Source: Mytilus edulis (taxonomy: Eukaryota; Mollusca; Bivalvia; Mytilida; Mytilidae). From it: 64,000 bases of DNA. Each line of letters starts with the position of its first letter. Position 1 is the stretch's first letter. The translations under genes and the position numbers were made by a program. Under the pieces are notes generated by a model. It was not told where the DNA came from. It worked only from the letters and a program-made list of their open reading frames with translations, and did not search any database. The stretch lies in NCBI RefSeq assembly GCF_963676685.1, contig NC_092348.1, positions 19,009,386 through 19,073,385 of the forward strand. Reading direction: 5' to 3'. Shown here piece after piece: positions 49,200-60,779 of this stretch.

Positions 49200-50640
49200 T
49201 GACATATCTGATTGGAGCATTATTTGAACTTCCATTCGGTTATTCTTTATTACAGGTCGTGTGTTGTTCCGGTTGGCAATATGAGGTGTCCCGATTGCAG
49301 TTTTCAAATTTTACAAAGTCTTCACATACATCTTTTTGAATATAAATAAGAACATTTATACTAGATGCGAGTTTGTTTTGAGGTCAAATCAATAAAGAAG
49401 TCCAAAGGCACCTAGAACAAATTAAAATCAAAAGGTTTACTACATCTAGCGAACATGAAAACCAGCAGATATTATATGATCGCCAATAAGAAAATGTCCA
49501 CGGGATACCAAATGACGACGAAGTTGATATCGCTGACTGGGCATAGAAAACATTGATCATGTTACTTCTTCTTATATTATTTTCCGGAATTAATCGGGTT
49601 TTTTTTACTTTTGTGGGTATTCGATTTGATATATAAATGAGCTAAGACTAGTGTCATCTAACATCTATAAATTCCTGCATTCCTTATTATAAGTATTTCA
49701 AATTGTACATAAATCAAAATTGAAATCAGATTGAATATTTCAATAGTGTTTTCATTATGTGGAAAAACTGGAAGTAAAGTTGTTAAACTCCGTCGAAATT
49801 CCTCATAAATCATATCACTTAGTTTTTTCATACGTCTTATGAAGATTGTGTACATGCCACCCCTAAATGTTATTTTGAAAGAGTCAAATGTCTAAATACT
49901 AAAACTAATTTAGGGGGCAATTGAAACAAAAGAAGACTTTGCCATTTCATTGTGGACTTTTCCTTTTAAATTATTCACGGAGTTCGGTATTTTTCTTATT
50001 ATACTTTTGCATCAAAACAGAAATAAAAGTTGACTTACAGAAACTACCAGATAAATTGAGATCAGACTAAACCGTTTATGTTTAATGGAATACTTTTCGC
50101 TCCTACAATTTTTTTTATCATTCCTTCAACTGTAAACCAATCATTATATTCTTTAACTTCACAGCAAAAATTCATAATCTTTCTTCAGACATTTCATTAA
50201 TGAACTGTAATCATGATCTTATAGTTGAATTGAATAAAGAAGTCTAAAAGAACGAAATAAAGCCTCTGTTCATACACATACACATAAAAGTACGCCTCCA
50301 TCCGGAAATCAAATCATTAAAACTGAGTGATACAAGAAGGCGATGCCCTTATACACGAATGCGTGGTTTCAAAGGATTCGTCTTTGTGAATCGTTTTTTA
50401 AAACATGCATATAACATATTTTGTTATGTTATTCCGCTCATGTGGTAGTTTAATTAAATGAAATATAAAGGCTTTCATAAACACAAATTCGGTCGGAAGC
50501 GTTTCAACAAAATTGTTGTTTGAAATGAAAGATACTTTAAAAACACACTTTTACAGGCAGGAATTTTGTGTAGGCTATGCAATGTTATTTGTTATTGTGT
50601 TATCATAAAGAAAAATATTAAAGAGAAGAATATATTCATC
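49200..50640 (-). repeat. Inverted segmental duplication, arm 2
   Basis: Minus-strand counterpart of 36990-39630. Anchors include TGTTGTTCCGGTTGGC (49262), GAGGTCAAATCAATAAAGAA (49380), AAGCCTCTGTTCATACAC (50260) and AAAGTACGCCTCCATCCGG (50286). It lacks about 1.3 kb present in arm 1. The minus frame at 49658-49855 overlaps a conserved part but is not recognisable as a protein. Confidence 0.75.
49915..50015 (+). repeat. R2 fragment in arm 2
   Basis: TTGCCATTTCATTGTGGAC and TTCGGTATTTTTCTTATTAT follow R2 order. It is the counterpart of 37590-37690. Confidence 0.5.
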
Positions 50641-50944
50641 TTAATTGATCTATTCAAATATACAAGAAGGGTTATTGTTGTTACTGTACGTCCGGTGACA
50701 AATATCCAATACATATGCACTGCAAAAATAAGTTAGCAATGTTTAGACAAGATCGACTAAGTGAAATGACAAAACAATTTGAAGAGAAAATGACAAACAT
50801 ATAAAAAAAAGAAAAAAGGACAAGTAGCACAGACAGAAAATAAAATTCTTAATAACCCGAACCCCATTAAAATTTCAAACTTAAAGCGTACTTAACAGAT
50901 ACGGCACCAGGTGTTGTGCTGTTCTTTTTGCTAATAATAAGTAC

Positions 50945-51180
50945 ACAATGTTCAACGGACATTTCATCCGTTGGACGTCCGTTCAAAGTTTTGAACATGC
51001 TCAAAATTATCCACCGAACAGAACGGACGTCGACGGATAAAACGTACGCTTAACGGACATGCAACGAATATGGAAGGACGTCTAACGGATAAGAACGGAC
51101 GTCTAACGGACATGAACGGATTGACAAAAGTTATCCGTTAGGCATCCGTTCGAGCTATCCGTTAAGGTGTGACCGAGGCT
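50945..51180. repeat. AACGGACGTC / TCCGTT motif array
   Basis: More than ten copies of AACGGA(C/T) occur in the middle (51020-51120). Copies in the opposite orientation (ATCCGTT) lie on both outer sides, giving a loosely palindromic layout. G+C is higher than in the flanks. Confidence 0.7.
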
Positions 51181-52637
51181 TAACAGTTCTATAACCATAA
51201 TGGCCATATCAATGATATTTCATGTCAAAACAAAGGTGCTTACTACTGGGCTGGTCATACACTCGGGGGAAAACACTACCAGCAGTGGCATCGACTGAGT
51301 GGTTGTTAAAAAACTCATCAAATCAGATCTTATTCAGCATTTGTATCGACACTTTGTGAATAAATTTCAGAATAAATAAACAGAAACAGCCAAACACGAA
51401 TATATACTATTGCAAAACACTTTTTTTTATTTTCCAAAATGAAAAAGGGTTTATAGTAAATATTAACCCCATCACGATAGCAAAAGAAATATTCGTTTTT
51501 ACATGACATATAATTGTTTTGTAAATAAAGAACTAGACCCTTTCACATCTACTCGCAATCTTCCTATTAAAATAGCACACTTATATCACAGTTATATTCT
51601 TGTTCATAATTCTGGTTTAAGTATGTATATGTCTTTAATTTAATATGTGTTACCCTTATGGTGTATTAAGTAAAAAAATACTTTCATCTTTAAGCATGTA
51701 TAACTCGATTTTTAAATGTATCAAGTGGTAAAAATATATATCCGCGGATGTTGATATATTTTAGAAATGGTAATTAATTTTTTATAGTTGCTTTTGCTTT
51801 AACTGAACATACAAAAACAAATATTCTTGTAGATATTCATGCAGTGTTCACTTTTTGAAAATGCTTCCACACTCAGTGTTAAGATACAGATGTATTTGTC
51901 AAAACTATTTAAATATTGCATTTTTAGACAAGCACGTCATACTGTATACCAATTTGTCTTATTTCTATGAAAAACAATCACAAGGATACACATATAAAAT
52001 GTATAACAGGAATCACAAACAACACTTGAAAGTTCTAAGGACCATATCTACCATAATATCGTTTCCTCCGAAAATATCAGACATGAAAACCCTAAGAGAC
52101 AACAATGATCATCACATGGCAATGTTTGGTGAAAAAAAAACAATATTCCGTTGGCAGAAACTACAATCATCATATATTGACCGCACATGTTAGTCGTAAA
52201 ATTAAAATAAACAATAAAAACAACTGTTCAATATACCTACATATATGATCTTCCTACCTTCAACAAGAAAATACGCACATGACTTTGTGGGTAGGGTCAA
52301 AATTTGTGCGCTTATAAGAAACAAATGCTTAGGCAGCTAAGGCAGTTGGCTAGAACTGGGACATAGTATAATAGTCCAAGATAAGATACTGTTTAAATGA
52401 ATTAGCAGAAGGTAAAAAGATGTCCTATACTCTCGATATTTGAGTATGTGGATCCCCTTATAAATAGCTCTAGATTCACCACTGGTCTCTTCATAACATT
52501 TAATTTAATTCAGTTGTATTTAAAGAGGACCGTAGATATTTAAGTTATCAGATGAAGAAAAGAACCATTTACGTTTGAATAAAACATTCCAAGAAGCAGA
52601 CAAACAAATTTGAATATACATTTTTAATCGAACCAAT
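51181..52637. other. Gene-free stretch
   Basis: A 112-codon plus frame (51855-52193) starting with TTG has no motif I recognise and is not supported as a gene. Confidence 0.35.
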
Positions 52638-52692
52638 CCAATCTGTTACAATAATAAGTCACGCAACTTATATCAAAAATCAAGGTATAAAT
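52638..52692 (+). promoter_or_regulatory. Relic promoter of FREP copy D
   Basis: CCAATCTGTTACAATAATAA then GTCACGCA (52638-52665) matches the upstream block of copies A and B, and TATAAAT lies at 52686-52692. Confidence 0.55.
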
Positions 52693-52734
52693 CGTGAATG
52701 TACTAGTTTCAGTTTTAACGACGCGTCGATCAAA

Positions 52735-53045
52735 ATTTATCAATCCAGCAAACCTAAACCGTGTAAATTATTGTTTACTTTCGTATTGGTGGTGCTGATG
52801 ACAGTAACGGATGCTAATCAAAATCGTTTAACTTCTGATCCTGGTAATTACAATTATTATACAGATAAATGTGTTAACATATGTACATTGATTTTATTTT
52901 ATTACGTGGATAGATTATCTTTTGATTTGCTTTCATCTTTTATTTATTAACACTTAAATGGATAATATTTTTAAGGTGTTTGGTTTCATGGAAAAACAGA
53001 TGAACGAGTACTAAGCCTGTACATACAGATCCGTACTGCTTCCAG
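52735..53045 (+). pseudogene. FREP copy D: relic exons 1 and 2 on the plus strand
   Basis: Exon 1 equivalent (52735-52843) keeps the hydrophobic leader (LLFTFVLVVLMTVTDA) and the donor GGTAATTA, but the start codon position reads ATT instead of ATG. Exon 2 equivalent (52976-53045) has its TTTTTAAG acceptor and CTTCCAG/GTAAAA donor but lacks 11 bases relative to A and B, breaking the frame. Exons 3-6 are not found downstream. It lies on the opposite strand to the other three copies. Confidence 0.8.
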
Positions 53046-53049
53046 GTAA

Positions 53050-55312
53050 AATTCATTTGCATAGAACTAAACTATTTAAATTTATCAATTCTTTTTAAGT
53101 GGCCACATGACTCAAATCTCACAATGCATATTATGCTGAATTCGCTTTGGCAAGTAAAGGACAAACTACTGAACATAAATATGTACTATAAAGAAACGAT
53201 ACTCTAAATTAATATATTAATCAAATCTTGATTTTAGTGATTTAATCAATTGTATTAAGATTTATTCATCACTGTTTAATCATAATACTGAACGAAACCG
53301 GATTTTTACATGTTTAATAATTTCTTCACTATTTCATAAAAATGTGTTAGGTTTTTTTTTGTATATTTCTTATTGTTTCCATTTCTTTATGTTATTATTA
53401 TAATGTTTGTAATACATATACCATATAAATCATGAACACCAAACTAGCTGCCTATAACACATCAGTGTTAAACATGCTTAATAATTGTCAAATGTATAGC
53501 ATAAAATCAAACATACCTTAAAAATATAACTCCACGTGTTTAGTCTTTTCATATGTATATTTTTGTTTATGACGGGTCGAATGACTATCGGAAGTCTTTG
53601 ATGGTTATTAAATGGCAGCTTATATAGAATACACACTAAATGCTGAAACATTATAATGTATATATGGGGGTTGATGTTCGGTACTTCGGAAGGTAAAGCT
53701 GTTCCACATGTTGCACTATACTTATTGATCTTGTTAGTGTAAAACAGGTTATAAGTTAAATTCGATAGGTCACATTCGTGAAAAGGGAACGGTATTGAGG
53801 TATAGATAAGTGGTCAATGCATTGTCCGAGTTCGATGTAAGAATAGGGAAAAGGAAGAGTTCGATGTAAGAATAGGGGGAAAAGGAACTTATCAAAATGA
53901 TAATGATATATATATATATATGTGTGTTTATTTCCGATGCAAAGACCCTATAGGTGAATCAATATTAAAGCCAAAAATATGTCACCTTTAATGACTTGAC
54001 AAGAGTATCGTTACTGTATCCCTTCTTCATAAGTCTGTTTAAAGGGTTCAACAGTATTTGAAGAATCCAATATGATAATTCAAGTCAAATTATTGATCAT
54101 TCATTTGACAGCAAATAAATGCCCCTTTTATATATATAGCAGTTCTCTGTCGATAAAAGTGAAGACATAATCTGAACAATTTTTACGAAAACTAAACAGA
54201 AACTACCAACTACTTAAACATGTACACTATCGTTAAACTCAGTTCATAACCTTCAATTAAAGGTTCATATAAAAAAAAACTACGCAAGACCTTGATCTTT
54301 GGAGAACAAAACTTGTGACTTTACTCATTATTATATTAACGAAGTTCTATATTCCTTATGGTTTTGTTTTCTACTTTATAGTAAAATTAAATACTCAAAC
54401 AACTGAATCACCAGCCTGTCAACACTGAGGTCCTGCACGGGGTAGGTACACTATATTCTAATGTTAATTGACTCGGATTGTCAGTTTTCCTATCGAAGGG
54501 CATTTGTTCTCTTCGGGCACTTCGGCTTCTTCCACCAATAAAAACTGACCACCACGAAACAGCGTAATAGTGTTAAAAGTAGCATTAAACAACAAGCAAT
54601 CAGCAGTTCAATTTGTCTTCTCATTTTTTTATCTATTAATGACATTTTAACAAAGGTAAATCAGTGCTTGCCAAAGCACACACAATAAAATAACAATGTA
54701 TCCACCGACAAATTCCAGAGACAGAATTAAAATCAGCATAATCAGTACCCTGTAATCCGCAACCCGAAACAAATTCTCCTCGCGCATTGGGTAATTGTTT
54801 AATCTATGTTGAATTACTTCAGTTTTATCCGTGTAGAATCAACAAAAAAAATTTCAGCTTACCTCTACTTTTGTTTCCATTTTTTACAGTGTTTAAATTG
54901 CCTTTTTTTGAAAATCTAATAAAAATCCTTGTAATTGTTTTTATAGTTTTTGGAAGGACCAATGTGCTCATGTCAAAGGTATGAAAAAAGCAGAGAAAAT
55001 CATCGACCGCCTAATTTTCAAGTGCCTATATGAAAGAAGGATTCAGCATTTGTTTTCTGTTTCGTAAGTTCCTTAACTAATATACTTTTAATGTGTAACA
55101 GTAATTTAAAAAGCTTGTCATCTAAAAAGAAATATTAACAAAAGGTTTAACATGATTTATATCATATGCTACAGCAAAATGATGTAGACAACTTCAGTCT
55201 GAGATTCATGATTTTTTTTATTAGTTGTTATTGGCTTTGAACTAGCTGTCAGTGTCGTTACATTTTTTGACAGTTCTTTTTTTTATTTTTTAGGCGGTTA
55301 AAAACAAGTTAC
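53050..55312. other. Gene-free stretch
   Basis: A short (TA)n run lies near 53907-53921, and GAGTTCGATGTAAGAATAGG is directly repeated at about 53830 and 53858. There are no further gene-like features. Confidence 0.4.
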
Positions 55313-56275
55313 GTTTAGTGGGCGTGTTTTTCAACTGACTGTTGGCATTCCAATTGTGCCCACTTCTTGTCGACTTATTTCTTTATTATTATAAGACTGA
55401 CTTCATACAGGAAGTTCTTAACTTTACTTTCCGCTATATAGATGATGTTCCATCTATGATCTATCTCATCGAACTAGAGATAAAGGAGACACTAGATATT
55501 ATTAAGTCGGCCTCATATCTTGACTTTCATCTAGAAATTGACAATAAGGATCGAATGAAAACAAAATTTTACGACAAAAAGAGATGATTTCGGCTTCACA
55601 ATTGAAAACTTTCCATTTGTAAGTAGCAACATTCCAGTAGCGTCTGCATACGGAATATATATCTCCCAATTGTTACGATATTCCCGTGCTTGTATTTCCT
55701 ATCATGATTTCCTTGATAGAGGTTTGCTTCTCAGACGGAAGATATTAAACCAAGAGTCACAAATGGTGAAGTTGAAATCATACCTTCGTAAGATTTACGG
55801 ACGCCATCACGAGTTGGTTGATCGTTTCTCAGATGATATCGGATATGTTCCGTACGTCGTAACTACAATCCCCTTCTCTTTCATGAATGTGACTTACCGA
55901 ATTAGTAACCTTTTTTATCTGAGCGTAACTGATGAGTATTTATGTAGACGAAACGCGCATCTGACATACTAAATAATAATCCTAGTACCTTTGATAACTA
56001 TTAGACTATTAATCGGGTTTTTAATCAAATAAGCAACACGACGGTTGCCACATGTCGAGCAGGATCTGCTTACCTACCGGAGCACCTGAGATCACCATAA
56101 GTTTTTGGTGGAATTCGTTTTGCTTAGTCTTTAGTTTTCTATGTTGTGTCATGTGTACTATTATTTGTCTGTTTGTCTTTTTCATTTTTAGCCATGGTGT
56201 TGTTAATTTGTTTTCGATCTCTATGAGTTTGACTGTCATTCGGATATATTTCGTCCCTCTTTTACATTCTGATAC
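55313..56275 (+). mobile_element. Reverse-transcriptase fragment with R3 tail; largest copy
   Basis: Translation gives GRVFQLTVGIP, a FRYIDDV active-site box (55432-55449), IELEIKETLD, SASYLDFHLEID, then after a frame change VSSNIPVASAYGIYISQLLR, YSRACISYHDFLDRGLLL and KIYGRHHELVDR, followed by the R3 tail from about 55885. About 14 residues are missing after YIDD, and frameshifts and stops make it inactive. A YIDD box and this arrangement suit Penelope-like elements; that class name is inference. An R4 piece is nested in the tail. Confidence 0.78.
55905..56008 (-). mobile_element. R4 element nested in the R3 tail
   Basis: Compared with the R3 tail at 30835-30860, the text is interrupted after CCGAATTAG by about 95 bp ending ATTAG, so ATTAG looks like a target duplication. 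The insert contains the complement of R4 (GACGAAACGCGCATCTGAC, AATCCTAGTACCTTTGATAA). Confidence 0.65.
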
Positions 56276-56394
56276 GATATGTATGTTGCTGTTCTATGCA
56301 AGGAGCCTACAGATCAGTTAACGGTGGTCGATCGTTGTCGTTCATAATTATTTTTGACAACTATTTTAAGCATCAATAAGACAGTTGTATTTTA

Positions 56395-56545
56395 TCTTTT
56401 TTAATTATTTACATTTTTCAATGGCAATTTCCTTTATACCTAATCATACGGTATTGATTTGCTAATTGTTAAAGTCTGTGAAGTGATCTGCAATATTTTG
56501 CCTCCGTAAGGTTTTCTTAATGACAATCATACTACATTTTCATAA
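56395..56545 (+). repeat. R1 fragment
   Basis: CCTAATCATACGGTATTGAT, TTGTTAAAGTCTGTGAAGTG and CAATCATACTACATTTTC follow the R1 order. It is diverged. Confidence 0.5.
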
Positions 56546-56549
56546 TCTT

Positions 56550-58595
56550 CTTATGTATAAACACAAGACAGTAATAAGTTGAATCCAAACGGTCAGATGC
56601 GTTGAAATGATAAGAGTTTGGCTGTTTTGTACACGTAACTAATATATCTTTATAACTAACTGTTTATGCTTTACTAGGTTTATGGATGCGTCATAAGGGT
56701 GGATTTCTTTTTCAAGGGCGTGCAAAATATGTGATAATTCATCTGAAAATCGGCACAATAATGTCACCTTTATTTACACAGACAAACATCAGAAAGAAAT
56801 AATTGGAATGTGGAATCCTTAAAAAACACGTTGTTTTCTTTTCAACTTTGAAGACTCATCTGAAACAATGACAATCGAGTATACTTTCATGTTCTTTATT
56901 ACTATATTGATCGAAATCAGTTCAAAATCATCGTTATACAGAGTTTGAATATATAAAAGTATATCTTCAGTAACGATTATCGTTAACGAAATATACATAC
57001 AGATAAACAAAATCAGCATAATTACTGATATATATCTTGACAGTATGTCGTAAAATTGAAATAGACAATCAAACCAATTATGTAGCTTCCAACAGGATGG
57101 CTGTTGACTTTAACAAAACAATATGGTCCTTCAGAAATCTAACTTAGCAGACTAATGTACATACAGCTGTAACTAACACTAGTAACCCGAATTTAACTTG
57201 ATCGGACAAAAACGCATTGACGCTGTTTAAATGAGATTAAATGATGATAAAGATTGACAAAAATTAAAAATCATTTTTAATTTATTTCAATGCATATCAA
57301 ATCATTTAATGCCAGTCAAATAGATTCGCTTGCAGTCGTTCAATTTAATTCAAGTTGGCGGTAAGTTACGTCAAACAAATAGGCCACGCCCCCGTTAAAC
57401 TATTTCAAACTGGTATTCATTCGTTTTAAACCGTGTTGAGACCCGAGCTTTTAACATGTAAATCACTCAGGCAAAACAACATCGATGTATCTTTCGTTTA
57501 TTTGTTTCAAACTTTATCGACTTATATATATACATGCTAGTATTCTTATTAAAGTCATATACTTCACAATTTAAACAAATGAATGATCAATACACGTAAC
57601 ATATAAGGAATTTAAATAAAAACAATAAAATATTGATGCACGGTTTAAAAAATTCAAAACTTGTGAATCTGTTAAAAATAAAATAGTTAGATGTTTAACA
57701 TATTTTTAATTTGCCCAAATGCAATAGATCTTTATCTCACATATTCGTTTCAAAACTTGCTGAGTGCTATGAAAACTTGTGACATGTAAGTATTGTATGG
57801 TCCATTGCAATGACTTACGAAACTTTAGGTATTCCTGTATATTTCCGTTTCTCTTTTTCTGTCTTACTATAGTGTACTCGTAAATTAAATATAGACACGG
57901 AAATTAAAGTAACTTACAAAAATTATTTATTTTTCACATAGTTTAAATCGATGTATCTTATATTTTCGGTCAACAACAAATATTCCCTAGCTGTATATTG
58001 ATATATGAAATAGCTTGTAATAAAAACAATGTTGTGTTAAATAATAAAAATAATGAAGATACTGCTGACATCTGTTGAATTTAATAAACAGTTAAGTCTT
58101 GCACAACATTGTAAATGAAGGAACAGCTCAATAAACTTTTAAAACTGTGTCAAATTGTAATATCGGTCACTGACGCGAAACGGGCGTAAATTGTGGAAAA
58201 GCAGCACAATACGAAATTGTGAATTGTGGTTCCGATTTTGTACAGGGATTAGTGTGCTGTCATGCACCGTGACGTACACAAAGTCTTGCTATGAACATAT
58301 ATTCTGTTTATATGAGATAAATTTTAGTCTGCGATAACGATGGGTTGGTTGATTTAAGTTTTACAACCTTGACTTGCTCTAAGTCGACATTATCTTACGT
58401 CTAATGCATTTAAAAAAAAACGTATATTTACGTTTAGGGCATTTAATAAAATCTACCTACCAAATTAAAATCAGCATAAACATTATTAAAATAAACAAGA
58501 ATGGAAAAGAAACAATTATGCATTGTTGCTCTGATATAATTTTTATTAACTATATTTGAGCGGTAATGTCTTAATAAAAACTAATTGTCGTGTAC
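56550..58595. other. Gene-free stretch
   Basis: A+T-rich, with no motif-bearing frame. A short G+C-rich GGCCACGCCCCCG lies near 57382. Confidence 0.35.
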
Positions 58596-58597
58596 AT

Positions 58598-58868
58598 AAA
58601 ATATTTCATCTGGATGCTTTCGTTGAAGTTCGCGTTACATATCAAAATGAATTTCATTGGTTGGAACGTTTGCAAACTTTCAATCCAGGTGTTCTCATCG
58701 AGGTCCGCGTTCATGTTTCAATTCAATACACAATATTTCATCTAGGTGCTTTCGTTGAAGTTCGCGTTACATAGTAAAATGAATTTCATTGGTCGGAATA
58801 TTTGCAAACTTTCAATCCAGGTGTTCTCATCGAGGTCCGCGTTCGTGTTTCAATTCAATACACAATAT
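58598..58868. repeat. 132-bp tandem duplication with internal half-units
   Basis: ATATTTCATC recurs at 58601 and 58733, and CACAATAT at 58729 and 58861, giving an exact 132-bp period over two units. Within each unit GCTTTCGTTGAAGTTCGCGT and GTTCTCATCGAGGTCCGCGT are related half-units about 66 bp apart. Confidence 0.9.
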
Positions 58869-59339
58869 GAAGTCCAATATGGTAAAAAAAAATGAATTTT
58901 AAACTCTACGATGTCCGAGTAAATAAATAGAATTTAGAAAATAAAACACTTTTACGATTCTTCCAACACAATAAAGATACTATCCTTTTCGCCGATGAAT
59001 AATTATTACTATAATATAAGAACTAGGATTTGTATACTATTCAATTTGGGAACAGTATACCTAACAATATATATGTTCCTGATTTGATTTATTCACTTAA
59101 ATCAATAATTGATCAACTTGAACTTTGAAAAAGTTACATTAATATATCTTTTCGCATCCTTTAATTTAAGGACTAGTCCGCATATTTCGTCTGTTCTCGC
59201 TTCAAACCAAGCCATCATAAATACATCAGAGAGTACTAAAATTAAAGCATTTATTTAAAAACAATCCCCATCTAACTTCAAAGTATGAGGTAAATCGATT
59301 AGTTTACGCTAGCCAAGCAACCAACAGACAAAATAAATA

Positions 59340-60775
59340 TTGTCTCCAGACTTGGTGTAATTGTAATTGTAATCGTTAATCAGCTGTAATTGATTACAAT
59401 TTTTCAAGTAATCATAGTAATCTTTAATCAGCCAAAAATCTGATTACATGTAATTTAATTTAATCAATTACTTTTCAAAATACCCTGTAATTCTGATTAC
59501 TTTTTGATTACATTCTGATTACAATGGAAAAAAACTTGAACTGTGTTTATGGTCAATAAATGTAATTCTTATTTAATAAATATTCAACATGTTAAAATAG
59601 TTTGGTTTACTCTATAGCATTTTAATTGATGTGTATACTTCACAAATGCTTCAGTAAAAAATAAACTGTTATTAGTACTGTGTTGAAAAGTCATCATTAG
59701 CCTTACAATTTTATGTCTCTGGCCTTAGTAAAAGTTATTGTACATGTATTCACAATTTAAAGATGTTCATATATATATATTTGATAAAAACTGTTATATT
59801 TAGGTAATAATTATGTTATACTTTTCTGTAACCCTAAATTATAATCTTTTGTTAATATTGTGATCTTTGTCAACTTTGAATTGACTGGTAGGAAACCAAT
59901 TAAGGTTTGTTTTTATTGCAATTTTTAATTGAATATAGCTGTAGGACAATATAAATGATAAAATTTATCTAATTAGCACAAACTAAATAAAAAAATGGAC
60001 AAATATCTTGTTTAAAATAATCATTTTTTTTATATACTTGGACTGGATATGAATACTTTAATTTAAAGTACATGTATTTGGTTAACAATTTCATAAAACA
60101 ATTCTATTAAAATTTGACATAGTTTTCAACTGGTAACTTTATTTCATAAAATTGAGAATGGAAATGGGGAATGTGTCAAAGAGACAACAACCCGACCAAA
60201 TAAAAAACAACAGCAGAGGGTCACCAACAGGTCTTCAATGTAGCGAGAAATTCCCGCACCCGGAGGCGTCCTTCAGCTGGCCCCTAAATCCATATTTTAA
60301 CTTCCATAAACTGCACCTTGAAATACATATAAAGTCTGTAAGAAGTCAGTATGAAACAGCAAACTCTTTATAAAGCTATATTCAATTGAAGCTAAATAAT
60401 TCAGATATCAATGATGGTAAAGTGTAATGGGTCATGACCAGTGATTCAATGTTCATGTATGTATGTCGTGAACTTTTGTGGTTTATTAAATAGATGAAGT
60501 TTAAAGTTATCATTTTATAATATATAAAACAAAATCTTTCTAAAAAGTACTATAGTTGATTTAAACGTTAATTCATTCACATCATTCAAATTGGTTATAT
60601 TTTTTAATTCATTGTAATCAGATGTAATCATGATTACTTTGCCAATGTAATCATTAATTTAATCAGACACTTTCAGAAATGATGTAATCATTAATTTAAT
60701 TTAATCGTACAAATGACAAAGTAATTGTATTTTAATCAATTACATTGAAAGTAATCGGAGCCATATCTGCTTGTC
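59340..60775. mobile_element. Putative MITE-like element with TGTAATCA-rich ends
   Basis: Both ends (59350-59525 and 60605-60760) are dense in GTAATCA, TAATTACA and complementary forms. They are bounded by GTCTCCAGAC on the left and CTTGTCTCCCCGATCGAGAC on the right. The 1.4-kb interval is non-coding. Ends and superfamily are uncertain. Confidence 0.5.
60150..60345 (+). repeat. Interspersed repeat nested in the TGTAATCA element
   Basis: GGGGAATGTGTCAAAGAGAC, ACAACCCGACCAAA, GGTCTTCAATGTAGCGAG and CCTTCAGCTGGCCCCTAAA form a G+C-richer block that I recall as common in mussels. The 73-codon frame is repeat-derived. Confidence 0.5.
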
Positions 60776-60779
60776 TCCC

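Noticed and set aside
51855-52193. 112-codon plus-strand frame
   Set aside because: TTG start, no motif, no splice or promoter evidence, in A+T-rich gene-free DNA; chance frame more likely.
52976-53045. In-frame stop (TAA) in FREP D exon 2 as the inactivating lesion
   Set aside because: In the splice-defined frame the triplets read GTA CTA AGC, so TAA is out of frame; the real lesions are the lost ATG and the 11-base deletion.
58556-58774. Repetitive plus-strand frame (EVRVTYQ / EVRVHVS)
   Set aside because: Tandem-repeat translation without an ATG-led gene structure.
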